A DNA stretch of 64,000 nucleotides, taken from Diorhabda sublineata (lineage: Eukaryota > Arthropoda > Insecta > Coleoptera > Chrysomelidae). A program made the position numbers and the translations under genes. The stretch is from positions 186,001 to 250,000 of the forward strand of contig NW_026614188.1 in assembly GCF_026230105.1 (NCBI RefSeq), given 5' to 3'. This document shows positions 1 through 13,673 of the stretch, in pieces. Position 1 is the stretch's first letter. Each line of letters starts with the position of its first letter. The notes beneath the pieces were generated by a model that worked only from the letters and a program-made list of their open reading frames with translations, was not told where the DNA came from and ran no database searches.

Positions 1-3000
1 CAAACTCACTCAAATATATGAGAAATGTTGAAATTCGACTTCAAATTAGAAAGATAGACTTCGAAAATTTTCAATTATTACAAAGTGACAGTTGACCTCA
101 ATGGTTTTCAATCGATGTTATTCGATGATATCTGACAAAGTTAGATGCAAACTCACTCAAATATATGAGAAATGTTGAAATTCGACTTCAAATTAGGAAG
201 ATAGACTTTGAAAATTTTCCATATTTTCAAAGTGACAGTTGACCTCAATGGGCTTCAATGGATGTTATTCGATGACATCTGACAAAGTTAGATGCAAACT
301 CACTCAAATATATGAGAAATGTTGAAATTCGACTTCAAATTAGGAAGATAGACTTTGAAAATTTTCCATATTTTCAAAGTGACAGTTGACCTCAATGGAC
401 TTCAATGGATGTTATTCGATGATATCTGACAAAGTTAGATGCAAACTCACTCAAATATATGAGAAATGTTGAAATTCGACTTCACATTAGGAAGATAGAC
501 TTTGAAAATTTTCAATTATTACAAAGTGACAGTTGACCTCAATGGTCTTCAATCGATGTTATTCGATGATATCTGAGAGAGTTAGATGCAAACTCACTCA
601 AATATATGAGACATGTTGAAATTCGACTTCAAATTAGGAAGATAGACTTTGAAAATTTTCCATATTTACAAAGTGACAGTTGACCTCAATGGTCTTCAAT
701 GGATGTTATTCGATGATATCTGACAAAGTTAGATGCAAACGCACTCAAATATATAAGAAATGTTGAAATTCGACTTCAAATTAGAAAGATAGACTTTGAA
801 AATTTTCAATTATTACAAAGTGACAGTTGACCTCAATGGGCTTCAATCGATGTTATTCGATGATATCTGAAAAATTAAGATGCAAACTCACTCAAATATA
901 TGAGAAATGTTGGAATTCGACTTCAAATTAGGAAGATAGACTTTAAAAATTTTCCATATTTTCAAAGTGACAGTTGACCTCAATGGTCTTCAATGGATGT
1001 TATTCGATGATATCTGACAAAGTTAGATGCAAACGCACTCAAATATATAAGAAATGTTGAAATTCGACTTCAAATTAGAAAGATAGACTTTGAAAATTTT
1101 CAATTATTACAAAGTGACAGTTGACCTCAAGGGGCTCTAATGGATGTTATTCGATGATATCTGACAAAGTAAGATGCAAACTCACACAAATATATGAGAA
1201 ATGTTGAAATTCGACTTCAAATTAGGAAGATAGACTGAAAATTTTCAATTATTACAAAGTGACAGTTGACCTCAATGGGCTTCAATCGATGTTATTCGAT
1301 GATATCTGAAAAATTAAGATGCAAACTCACTCAAATATATGAGAAATGTTGGAATTCGACTTCAAATTAGGAAGATAGACTTTAAAAATTTCCCATATTT
1401 TCAAAGTGACAGTTGACCTCAATGGTCTTCAATGGATGTTATTCGATGATATCTGACAAAGTTAGATGCAAACGCACTCAAATATATAAGAAATGTTGAA
1501 ATTCGACTTCAAATTAGAAAGATAGACTTTGAAAATTTTCAATTATTACAAAGTGACAGTTGACCTCAATAGGCTTCAATGGATGTTATTCGATGATATC
1601 TGACAAAGTTAGATGCAAACTCACTCAAATATATGAGAAATGTTGAAATCCGACTTCACATTAGGAAGATAGACTTTGAAAATTTTCAATTATTACAAAG
1701 TGACAGTTGACCTCAATGGTCTTCAATCGATGTTATTTGATGATATCTGACAAAGTTAGATGCAAACTCACTCAAATATATGAGAAATGTTGAAATTCGA
1801 CTTCAAATTAGAAAGATAGACTTTGAAAATTTTCCATATTTTCAAAGTGACAGTTGACCTCAATGGTCTTCAATCGATGTTATTCGATGATATCTGACAA
1901 AGTTAGATGCAAACTCACTCAAATATATGAGAAATGTTGAAATTCGACTTCAAGTTAGGAAGATAGACTTTGAAAATTTTCAATTATTACAAAGTGACAG
2001 TTGACCTCAATAGGCTTCAATCGATGTTATTCGATGATATCTGACAAAGTTAGATGCAAACTCACTCAAATATATGAGAAATTCTGAAATTCGACTTCAA
2101 ATTAGGAAGATAGACTTTGAAAATTTTCCATATTTACAAAGTGACGTTGACCTCAATGGTCTTCAATAGATGTTATTCGATGATATCTGACAAAGTTAGA
2201 TGCAAACTCACTCAAATATATGAGAAATGTTGAAATTCGACTTCAAATTAGAAAGATAGACTTCGAAAATTTTCAATTATTACAAAGTGACAGTTGACCT
2301 CAATAGGCTTCAATCGATGTTATTCGATGATATCTGACAAAGTTAGATGCAAACTCACTCAAATATATGAGAAATTCTGAAATTCGACTTCAAATTAGGA
2401 AGATAGACTTTGAAAATTTTCCATATTTACAAAGTGACGTTGACCTCAATGGTCTTCAATAGATGTTATTCGATGATATCTGACAAAGTTAGATGCAAAC
2501 TTACTCAAATATATGAGAAATTCTGAAATTCGACTTCAAATTAGGAAGATAGACTTTGAAAATTTTCCATATTTACAAAGTGACGTTGACCTCAATGGTC
2601 TTCAATAGATGTTATTCGATGATATCTGACAAAGTTAGATGCAAACTTACTCAAATATATGAGAAATGTTGAAATTCGACTTCAAATTAGGAAGATAGAC
2701 TTTGAAAATTTTCCATATTTTCAAAGTGACAGTTGACCTCAATGGGCTTCAATGGATGTTATTCGATGATATCTGACAAAATTAGATGCAAACTCACTCA
2801 AATATATGAGAAATGTTGAAATTCGACTTCAAATTAGAAAGATAGACTTCGAAAATTTTCAATTATTACAAAGTGACAGTTGACCTCAATAGGCTTCAAT
2901 CGATGTTATTCGATGATATCTGACAAAGTTAGATGCAAACTCACTCAAATATATGAGAAATTCTGAAATTCGACTTCAAATTAGGAAGATAGACTTTGAA

Positions 3001-4254
3001 AATTTTCCATATTTACAAAGTGACGTTGACCTCAATGGTCTTCAATCGATGTTATTCGATGATATCTGACAAAGTTAGATGCAAACTCTTCAAATATATG
3101 AGAAATGTTGAAATTCGACTTCAAATTAGGAAGATAGACTTTGAAAATTTTCAATTATTACAAAGTGACAGTTGACCTCAATGGTCTTCAATCGATGTTA
3201 TTCGATGATATCTGCCAAAGTTAGATGCAAACTCACTCAAATATATGAGAAATGCTGACATTCGACTTCAAATTAGGAAGATAGACTTTGAAAATTTTCC
3301 ATATTTTCAAAGTGACAGTTGACCTCAATGGACTTCAATGGATGTTATTCGATGATATCTGATAAAGTTAGATGCAAACTCACTCAAATATATGAGAAAT
3401 GTTGAAATTCGACTTCAAATTAGAAAGATAGACTTCGAAAATTTTCAATTATTACAAAGTGACAGTTGACCTCAATGGTTTTCAATCGATGTTATTCGAT
3501 GATATCTGACAAAGTTAGATGCAAACTCACTCAAATATATGAGAAATGTTTAAATTCGACTTCAAATTAGGAAGATAGACTTTGAAAATTTTCCATATTT
3601 TCAAAGTGACAGTTGACCTCAATGGTCTTCAATCGATGTTATTCGATGATATCTGACAAAGTTAGATGGAAACTCACTCAAATATATGAGAAATGTTGAA
3701 ATTCGACTTCAAGTTAGGAAGAGAGACTTTGAAAATTTTCCATATTTTCAAAGTGACAGTTGACCTCAATGGTCTTCAATCGATGTTATTCGATGATATC
3801 TGACAAAGTTAGATGCAAACTCACTCAAATATATGAGAAATGTTGAAATTCGACTTCAAATTAGAAAGATAGACTTCGAAAATTTTCAATTATTACAAAG
3901 TGACAGTTGACCTCAATGGTTTTCAATCGATGTTATTCGATGATATCTGACAAAGTTAGATGCAAACTCACTCAAATATATGAGAAATGTTGAAATTCGA
4001 CTTCAAATTAGGAAGATAGACTTTAAAAATTTTCCATATTTTCAAAGTGACAGTTGACCTCAATGGGCTTCAATGGATGTTATTCGATGACATCTGACAA
4101 AGTTAGATGCAAACTCACTCAAATATATGAGAAATGTTGAAATTCGACTTCAAATTAGGAAGATAGACTGAAAATTTTCAATTATTACAAAGTGACAGTT
4201 GACCTCAATGGGCTTCAATCGATGTTATTCGATGATATCTGAAAAATTAAGATG
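1..4254. repeat. Left mixed block of satellite variants
   Basis: About 29 monomers with no single period. Variants include AGAAAGATAG with ACTTCG and GGTTTTCAATCG, GCAAACGCAC with ATATAAG, GAAAAATTAAG with TTGGAATTC, and a cluster of GAAATTCTG units with the 1-bp-shorter GTGACGTTGACC (about 2,143, 2,436, 2,582 and 3,022). Positions 441-1,350 match 4,254-5,163 at an offset of 3,813 bp (26 monomers minus 9) with only a few substitutions, for example at 1,171. A block near 3,210-3,900 (CTGCCAAAG, GCTGACATT, GGACTTCAATGG, GATAAAG) recurs near 11.9 and 14.5 kb. Nothing but satellite is present. Confidence 0.9.
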
Positions 4255-7200
4255 CAAACTCACTCAAATATATGAGAAATGTTGAAATTCGACTTCACAT
4301 TAGGAAGATAGACTTTGAAAATTTTCAATTATTACAAAGTGACAGTTGACCTCAATGGTCTTCAATCGATGTTATTCGATGATATCTGAGAGAGTTAGAT
4401 GCAAACTCACTCAAATATATGAGACATGTTGAAATTCGACTTCAAATTAGGAAGATAGACTTTGAAAATTTTCCATATTTACAAAGTGACAGTTGACCTC
4501 AATGGTCTTCAATGGATGTTATTCGATGATATCTGACAAAGTTAGATGCAAACGCACTCAAATATATAAGAAATGTTGAAATTCGACTTCAAATTAGAAA
4601 GATAGACTTTGAAAATTTTCAATTATTACAAAGTGACAGTTGACCTCAATGGGCTTCAATCGATGTTATTCGATGATATCTGAAAAATTAAGATGCAAAC
4701 TCACTCAAATATATGAGAAATGTTGGAATTCGACTTCAAATTAGGAAGATAGACTTTAAAAATTTTCCATATTTTCAAAGTGACAGTTGACCTCAATGGT
4801 CTTCAATAGATGTTATTCGATGATATCTGACAAAGTTAGATGCAAACGCACTCAAATATATAAGAAATGTTGAAATTCGACTTCAAATTAGAAAGATAGA
4901 CTTTGAAAATTTTCAATTATTACAAAGTGACAGTTGACCTCAAGGGGCTCTAATGGATGTTATTCGATGATATCTGACAAAGTTAGATGCAAACTCACAC
5001 AAATATATGAGAAATGTTGAAATTCGACTTCAAATTAGGAAGATAGACTGAAAATTTTCAATTATTACAAAGTGACAGTTGACCTCAATGGGCTTCAATC
5101 GATGTTATTCGATGATATCTGAAAAATTAAGATGCAAACTCACTCAAATATATGAGAAATGTTGAAATTCGACTTCAAGTTAGGAAGAGAGACTTTGAAA
5201 ATTTTCCATATTTTCAAAGTGACAGTTGACCTCAATGGTCTTCAATCGATGTTATTCGATGATATCTGACAAAGTTAGATGCAAACTCACTCAAATATAT
5301 GAGAAATGTTGAAATTCGACTTCAAATTAGAAAGATAGACTTCGAAAATTTTCAATTATTACAAAGTGACAGTTGACCTCAATGGTTTTCAATCGATGTT
5401 ATTCGATGATATCTGACAAAGTTAGATGCAAACTCACTCAAATATATGAGAAATGTTGAAATTCGACTTCACATTAGGAAGATAGACTTTGAAAATTTTC
5501 AATTATTACAAAGTGACAGTTGACCTCAATGGTCTTCAATCGATGTTATTCGATGATATCTGAGAGAGTTAGATGCAAACTCACTCAAATATATGAGACA
5601 TGTTGAAATTCGACTTCAAATTAGGAAGATAGACTTTGAAAATTTTCCATATTTACAAAGTGACAGTTGACCTCAATGGTCTTCAATGGATGTTATTCGA
5701 TGATATCTGACAAAGTTAGATGCAAACGCACTCAAATATATAAGAAATGTTGAAATTCGACTTCAAATTAGAAAGATAGACTTTGAAAATTTTCAATTAT
5801 TACAAAGTGACAGTTGACCTCAATGGGCTTCAATCGATGTTATTCGATGATATCTGAAAAATTAAGATGCAAACTCACTCAAATATATGAGAAATGTTGG
5901 AATTCGACTTCAAATTAGGAAGATAGACTTTAAAAATTTTCCATATTTTCAAAGTGACAGTTGACCTCAATGGTCTTCAATAGATGTTATTCGATGATAT
6001 CTGACAAAGTTAGATGCAAACGCACTCAAATATATAAGAAATGTTGAAATTCGACTTCAAATTAGAAAGATAGACTTTGAAAATTTTCAATTATTACAAA
6101 GTGACAGTTGACCTCAAGGGGCTCTAATGGATGTTATTCGATGATATCTGACAAAGTTAGATGCAAACTCACACAAATATATGAGAAATGTTGAAATTCG
6201 ACTTCAAATTAGGAAGATAGACTGAAAATTTTCAATTATTACAAAGTGACAGTTGACCTCAATGGGCTTCAATCGATGTTATTCGATGATATCTGAAAAA
6301 TTAAGATGCAAACTCACTCAAATATATGAGAAATGTTGAAATTCGACTTCAAGTTAGGAAGAGAGACTTTGAAAATTTTCCATATTTTCAAAGTGACAGT
6401 TGACCTCAATGGTCTTCAATCGATGTTATTCGATGATATCTGACAAAGTTAGATGCAAACTCACTCAAATATATGAGAAATGTTGAAATTCGACTTCAAA
6501 TTAGAAAGATAGACTTCGAAAATTTTCAATTATTACAAAGTGACAGTTGACCTCAATGGTTTTCAATCGATGTTATTCGATGATATCTGACAAAGTTAGA
6601 TGCAAACTCACTCAAATATATGAGAAATGTTGAAATTCGACTTCAAATTAGGAAGATAGACTTTGAAAATTTTCCATATTTTCAAAGTGACAGTTGACCT
6701 CAATGGGCTTCAATGGATGTTATTCGATGACATCTGACAAAGTTAGATGCAAACTCACTCAAATATATGAGAAATGTTGAAATTCGACTTCAAATTACGA
6801 AGATAGACTTTGAAAATTTTCCATATTTTCAAAGTGACAGTTGACCTCAATGGACTTCAATGGATGTTATTCGATGATATCTGACAAAGTTAGATGCAAA
6901 CTCACTCAAATATATGAGAAATGTTGAAATTCGACTTGACATTAGGAAGATAGACTTTGAAAATTTTCAATTATTACAAAGTGACAGTTGACCTCAATGG
7001 TCTTCAATCGATGTTATTCGATGATATCTGAGAGAGTTAGATGCAAACTCACTCAAATATATGAGACATGTTGAAATTCGACTTCAAATTAGGAAGATAG
7101 ACTTTGAAAATTTTCCATATTTACAAAGTGACAGTTGACCTCAATGGTCTTCAATGGATGTTATTCGATGATATCTGACAAAGTTAGATGCAAACGCACT

Positions 7201-10200
7201 CAAATATATAAGAAATGTTGAAATTCGACTTCAAATTAGAAAGATAGACTTTGAAAATTTTCAATTATTACAAAGTGACAGTTGACCTCAATGGGCTTCA
7301 ATCGATGTTATTCGATGATATCTGAAAAATTAAGATGCAAACTCACTCAAATATATGAGAAATGTTGGAATTCGACTTCACATTAGGAAGATAGACTTTG
7401 AAAATTTTCAATTATTACAAAGTGACAGTTGACCTCAATGGTCTTCAATCGATGTTATTCGATGATATCTGAGAGAGTTAGATGCAAACTCACTCAAATA
7501 TATGAGACATGTTGAAATTCGACTTCAAATTAGGAAGATAGACTTTGAAAATTTTCCATATTTACAAAGTGACAGTTGACCTCAATGGTCTTCAATGGAT
7601 GTTATTCGATGATATCTGACAAAGTTAGATGCAAACGCACTCAAATATATAAGAAATGTTGAAATTCGACTTCAAATTAGAAAGATAGACTTTGAAAATT
7701 TTCAATTATTACAAAGTGACAGTTGACCTCAATGGGCTTCAATCGATGTTATTCGATGATATCTGAAAAATTAAGATGCAAACTCACTCAAATATATGAG
7801 AAATGTTGGAATTCGACTTCAAATTAGGAAGATAGACTTTAAAAATTTTCCATATTTTCAAAGTGACAGTTGACCTCAATGGTCTTCAATAGATGTTATT
7901 CGATGATATCTGACAAAGTTAGATGCAAACGCACTCAAATATATAAGAAATGTTGAAATTCGACTTCAAATTAGAAAGATAGACTTTGAAAATTTTCAAT
8001 TATTACAAAGTGACAGTTGACCTCAAGGGGCTCTAATGGATGTTATTCGATGATATCTGACAAAGTTAGATGCAAACTCACACAAATATATGAGAAATGT
8101 TGAAATTCGACTTCAAATTAGGAAGATAGACTGAAAATTTTCAATTATTACAAAGTGACAGTTGACCTCAATGGGCTTCAATCGATGTTATTCGATGATA
8201 TCTGAAAAATTAAGATGCAAACTCACTCAAATATATGAGAAATGTTGAAATTCGACTTCAAGTTAGGAAGAGAGACTTTGAAAATTTTCCATATTTTCAA
8301 AGTGACAGTTGACCTCAATGGTCTTCAATCGATGTTATTCGATGATATCTGACAAAGTTAGATGCAAACTCACTCAAATATATGAGAAATGTTGAAATTC
8401 GACTTCAAATTAGAAAGATAGACTTCGAAAATTTTCAATTATTACAAAGTGACAGTTGACCTCAATGGTTTTCAATCGATGTTATTCGATGATATCTGAC
8501 AAAGTTAGATGCAAACTCACTCAAATATATGAGAAATGTTGAAATTCGACTTCAAATTAGGAAGATAGACTTTGAAAATTTTCCATATTTTCAAAGTGAC
8601 AGTTGACCTCAATGGGCTTCAATGGATGTTATTCGATGACATCTGACAAAGTTAGATGCAAACTCACTCAAATATATGAGAAATGTTGAAATTCGACTTC
8701 AAATTACGAAGATAGACTTTGAAAATTTTCCATATTTTCAAAGTGACAGTTGACCTCAATGGACTTCAATGGATGTTATTCGATGATATCTGACAAAGTT
8801 AGATGCAAACTCACTCAAATATATGAGAAATGTTGAAATTCGACTTCACATTAGGAAGATAGACTTTGAAAATTTTCAATTATTACAAAGTGACAGTTGA
8901 CCTCAATGGTCTTCAATCGATGTTATTCGATGATATCTGAGAGAGTTAGATGCAAACTCACTCAAATATATGAGACATGTTGAAATTCGACTTCAAATTA
9001 GGAAGATAGACTTTGAAAATTTTCCATATTTACAAAGTGACAGTTGACCTCAATGGTCTTCAATGGATGTTATTCGATGATATCTGACAAAGTTAGATGC
9101 AAACGCACTCAAATATATAAGAAATGTTGAAATTCGACTTCAAATTAGAAAGATAGACTTTGAAAATTTTCAATTATTACAAAGTGACAGTTGACCTCAA
9201 TGGGCTTCAATCGATGTTATTCGATGATATCTGAAAAATTAAGATGCAAACTCACTCAAATATATGAGAAATGTTGGAATTCGACTTCAAATTAGGAAGA
9301 TAGACTTTAAAAATTTTCCATATTTTCAAAGTGACAGTTGACCTCAATGGTCTTCAATGGATGTTATTCGATGATATCTGACAAAGTTAGATGCAAACGC
9401 ACTCAAATATATAAGAAATGTTGAAATTCGACTTCAAATTAGAAAGATAGACTTTGAAAATTTTCAATTATTACAAAGTGACAGTTGACCTCAAGGGGCT
9501 CTAATGGATGTTATTCGATGATATCTGACAAAGTTAGATGCAAACTCACACAAATATATGAGAAATGTTGAAATTCGACTTCAAATTAGGAAGATAGACT
9601 GAAAATTTTCAATTATTACAAAGTGACAGTTGACCTCAATGGGCTTCAATCGATGTTATTCGATGATATCTGAAAAATTAAGATGCAAACTCACTCAAAT
9701 ATATGAGAAATGTTGAAATTCGACTTCAAATTAGGAAGATAGACTTTGAAAATTTTCCATATTTTCAAAGTGACAGTTGACCTCAATGGGCTTCAATGGA
9801 TGTTATTCGATGACATCTGACAAAGTTAGATGCAAACTCACTCAAATATATGAGAAATGTTGAAATTCGACTTCAAATTAGGAAGATAGACTTTGAAAAT
9901 TTTCCATATTTTCAAAGTGACAGTTGACCTCAATGGACTTCAATGGATGTTATTCGATGATATCTGACAAAGTTAGATGCAAACTCACTCAAATATATGA
10001 GAAATGTTGAAATTCGACTTCACATTAGGAAGATAGACTTTGAAAATTTTCAATTATTACAAAGTGACAGTTGACCTCAATGGTCTTCAATCGATGTTAT
10101 TCGATGATATCTGAGAGAGTTAGATGCAAACTCACTCAAATATATGAGACATGTTGAAATTCGACTTCAAATTAGGAAGATAGACTTTGAAAATTTTCCA

Positions 10201-11187
10201 TATTTACAAAGTGACAGTTGACCTCAATGGTCTTCAATGGATGTTATTCGATGATATCTGACAAAGTTAGATGCAAACGCACTCAAATATATAAGAAATG
10301 TTGAAATTCGACTTCAAATTAGAAAGATAGACTTTGAAAATTTTCAATTATTACAAAGTGACAGTTGACCTCAATGGGCTTCAATCGATGTTATTCGATG
10401 ATATCTGAAAAATTAAGATGCAAACTCACTCAAATATATGAGAAATGTTGGAATTCGACTTCAAATTAGGAAGATAGACTTTAAAAATTTTCCATATTTT
10501 CAAAGTGACAGTTGACCTCAATGGTCTTCAATGGATGTTATTCGATGATATCTGACAAAGTTAGATGCAAACGCACTCAAATATATAAGAAATGTTGAAA
10601 TTCGACTTCAAATTAGAAAGATAGACTTTGAAAATTTTCAATTATTACAAAGTGACAGTTGACCTCAAGGGGCTCTAATGGATGTTATTCGATGATATCT
10701 GACAAAGTTAGATGCAAACTCACACAAATATATGAGAAATGTTGAAATTCGACTTCAAATTAGGAAGATAGACTGAAAATTTTCAATTATTACAAAGTGA
10801 CAGTTGACCTCAATGGGCTTCAATCGATGTTATTCGATGATATCTGAAAAATTAAGATGCAAACTCACTCAAATATATGAGAAATGTTGGAATTCGACTT
10901 CAAATTAGGAAGATAGACTTTAAAAATTTTCCATATTTTCAAAGTGACAGTTGACCTCAATGGGCTTCAATCGATGTTATTCGATGATATCTGAAAAATT
11001 AAGATGCAAACTCACTCAAATATATGAGAAATGTTGGAATTCGACTTCAAATTAGGAAGATAGACTTTAAAAATTTTCCATATTTTCAAAGTGACAGTTG
11101 ACCTCAATGGTCTTCAATGGATGTTATTCGATGATATCTGACAAAGTTAGATGCAAACGCACTCAAATATATAAGAAATGTTGAAAT
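4255..11187. repeat. Higher-order repeat of 8-10 monomers, about six copies
   Basis: Diagnostic units recur in fixed order. Unit 1 has CACATTAGG and CTGAGAGAG. Unit 2 has GAGACATG and CCATATTTAC. Unit 3 has GCAAACGCAC and GAAAAATTAAG. Unit 4 has TTGGAATTC and TTTAAAAATT. Unit 5 has GGGGCTCTAATGG. Unit 6 has CACACAAAT and the 2-bp-shorter GACTGAAAA. Units 7-8 have AAGTTAGGAAGAG, then GGTTTTCAATCG. Units 9-10 have GATGACATC, then GGACTTCAATGG. Copies start at 4,255 (units 1-8, 1,174 bp), 5,429 (1-10, 1,468 bp), 6,897 (1-3 only, 441 bp), 7,338 (1-10, 1,468 bp), 8,806 (1-6, 9 and 10, 1,174 bp) and 9,980. The last is followed by altered units and ends near 11,187, where GCAAACGCAC joins AAATCCGAC. 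Confidence 0.92.
6897..7337. repeat. Truncated three-monomer copy of the higher-order repeat
   Basis: Only units 1-3 of the 8/10-monomer repeat are present (3 x 147 = 441 bp) before unit 1 starts again. The first unit reads CTTGACATTAGG in place of CTTCACATTAGG. The next monomer (7,338 on) begins like unit 4 (TTGGAATTC at 7,365-7,373) but continues like unit 1 (CACATTAGG from 7,379), so the recombination joint lies between 7,369 and 7,380. Confidence 0.88.
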
Positions 11188-12137
11188 CCGACTTCACATT
11201 AGGAAGATAGACTTTGAAAATTTTCAATTATTACAAAGTGACAGTTGACCTCAATGGTCTTCAATCGATGTTATTTGATGATATCTGACAAAGTTAGATG
11301 CAAACTCACTCAAATATATGAGAAATGTTGAAATTCGACTTCAAATTAGAAAGATAGACTTCGAAAATTTTCAATTATTACAAAGTGACGTTGACCTCAA
11401 TGGGCTTCAATGGATGTTATTTGATGATATCTGACAAAGTTAGATGCAAACTCACTCAAATATATGAGAAATTCTGAAATTCGACTTCAAATTAGGAAGA
11501 TAGACTTTGAAAATTTTCCATATTTACAAAGTGACGTTGACCTCAATGGTCTTCAATCGATGTTATTCGATGATATCTGAAAAAGTTAGATGCAAACTTA
11601 CTCAAATATATGAGAAATGTTGAAATTCGACTTCAAATTAGGAAGATAGACTTTGAAAATTTTCCATATTTTCAAAGTGACAGTTGACCTCAATGGGCTT
11701 CAATGGATGTTATTCGATGATATCTGACAAAATTAGATGCAAACTCACTCAAATATATGAGAAATGTTGAAATTCGACTTCAAATTAGAAAGATAGACTT
11801 CGAAAATTTTCAATTATTACAAAGTGACAGTTGACCTCAATAGGCTTCAATCGATGTTATTCGATGATATCTGCCAAAGTTAGATGCAAACTCACTCAAA
11901 TATATGAGAAATGCTGACATTCGACTTCAAATTAGGAAGATAGACTTTGAAAATTTTCCATATTTTCAAAGTGACAGTTGACCTCAATGGACTTCAATGG
12001 ATGTTATTCGATGATATCTGATAAAGTTAGATGCAAACTCACTCAAATATATGAGAAATGTTGAAATTCGACTTCAAATTAGAAAGATAGACTTCGAAAA
12101 TTTTCAATTATTACAAAGTGACAGTTGACCTCAATGG
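10336..12137. repeat. Copy 1 of 1.8-kb duplicated block (period 2,640 bp)
   Basis: Every row I compared matches 12,976-14,777 at an offset of 2,640 bp (18 monomers minus 6). The block has two GTGACGTTGACC short units, one GACTGAAAA short unit, the GCAAACGCAC/AAATCCGAC joint near 11,187 and the CTGCCAAAG/GCTGACATT pair near 11,872-11,914. First mismatches are at 10,335 on the left and 12,138 on the right. Confidence 0.9.
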
Positions 12138-13673
12138 GCTTCAATCGATGTTATTCGATGATATCTGAAAAATTAAGATGCAAACTCACTCAAATATATG
12201 AGAAATGTTGGAATTCGACTTCAAATTAGGAAGATAGACTTTAAAAATTTTCCATATTTTCAAAGTGACAGTTGACCTCAATGGTCTTCAATGGATGTTA
12301 TTCGATGATATCTGACAAAGTTAGATGCAAACGCACTCAAATATATAAGAAATGTTGAAATTCGACTTCAAATTAGAAAGATAGACTTTGAAAATTTTCA
12401 ATTATTACAAAGTGACAGTTGACCTCAAGGGGCTCTAATGGATGTTATTCGATGATATCTGACAAAGTTAGATGCAAACTCACACAAATATATGAGAAAT
12501 GTTGAAATTCGACTTCAAATTAGGAAGATAGACTGAAAATTTTCAATTATTACAAAGTGACAGTTGACCTCAATGGGCTTCAATCGATGTTATTCGATGA
12601 TATCTGAAAAATTAAGATGCAAACTCACTCAAATATATGAGAAATGTTGGAATTCGACTTCAAATTAGGAAGATAGACTTTAAAAATTTTCCATATTTTC
12701 AAAGTGACAGTTGACCTCAATGGGCTTCAATCGATGTTATTCGATGATATCTGAAAAATTAAGATGCAAACTCACTCAAATATATGAGAAATGCTGACAT
12801 TCGACTTCAAATTAGGAAGATAGACTTTGAAAATTTTCCATATTTTCAAAGTGACAGTTGACCTCAATGGACTTCAATGGATGTTATTCGATGATATCTG
12901 ATAAAGTTAGATGCAAACTCACTCAAATATATGAGAAATGTTGAAATTCGACTTCAAATTAGAAAGATAGACTTCGAAAATTTTCAATTATTACAAAGTG
13001 ACAGTTGACCTCAATGGGCTTCAATCGATGTTATTCGATGATATCTGAAAAATTAAGATGCAAACTCACTCAAATATATGAGAAATGTTGGAATTCGACT
13101 TCAAATTAGGAAGATAGACTTTAAAAATTTTCCATATTTTCAAAGTGACAGTTGACCTCAATGGTCTTCAATGGATGTTATTCGATGATATCTGACAAAG
13201 TTAGATGCAAACGCACTCAAATATATAAGAAATGTTGAAATTCGACTTCAAATTAGAAAGATAGACTTTGAAAATTTTCAATTATTACAAAGTGACAGTT
13301 GACCTCAAGGGGCTCTAATGGATGTTATTCGATGATATCTGACAAAGTTAGATGCAAACTCACACAAATATATGAGAAATGTTGAAATTCGACTTCAAAT
13401 TAGGAAGATAGACTGAAAATTTTCAATTATTACAAAGTGACAGTTGACCTCAATGGGCTTCAATCGATGTTATTCGATGATATCTGAAAAATTAAGATGC
13501 AAACTCACTCAAATATATGAGAAATGTTGGAATTCGACTTCAAATTAGGAAGATAGACTTTAAAAATTTTCCATATTTTCAAAGTGACAGTTGACCTCAA
13601 TGGGCTTCAATCGATGTTATTCGATGATATCTGAAAAATTAAGATGCAAACTCACTCAAATATATGAGAAATG
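11882..13673. repeat. Nested tandem duplication, 880-bp period (6 monomers)
   Basis: Positions 11,882-12,793 match 12,762-13,673 at an offset of 880 bp (6 x 147 minus 2, the 2 bp being the GACTGAAAA unit). The duplicated segment spans the right end of the first 1.8-kb block and the left start of the second, so it lies across the larger duplication. At 12,793 a GAAAAATTAAG tail is joined directly to a GCTGACATT monomer, which marks the crossover joint. Confidence 0.88.

Noticed and set aside
33..50. CENP-B box-like motif around ATTCGACTTC
   Set aside because: The TTCG half is present but the required A at the next fixed position and the CGGG half are missing in every class I checked.
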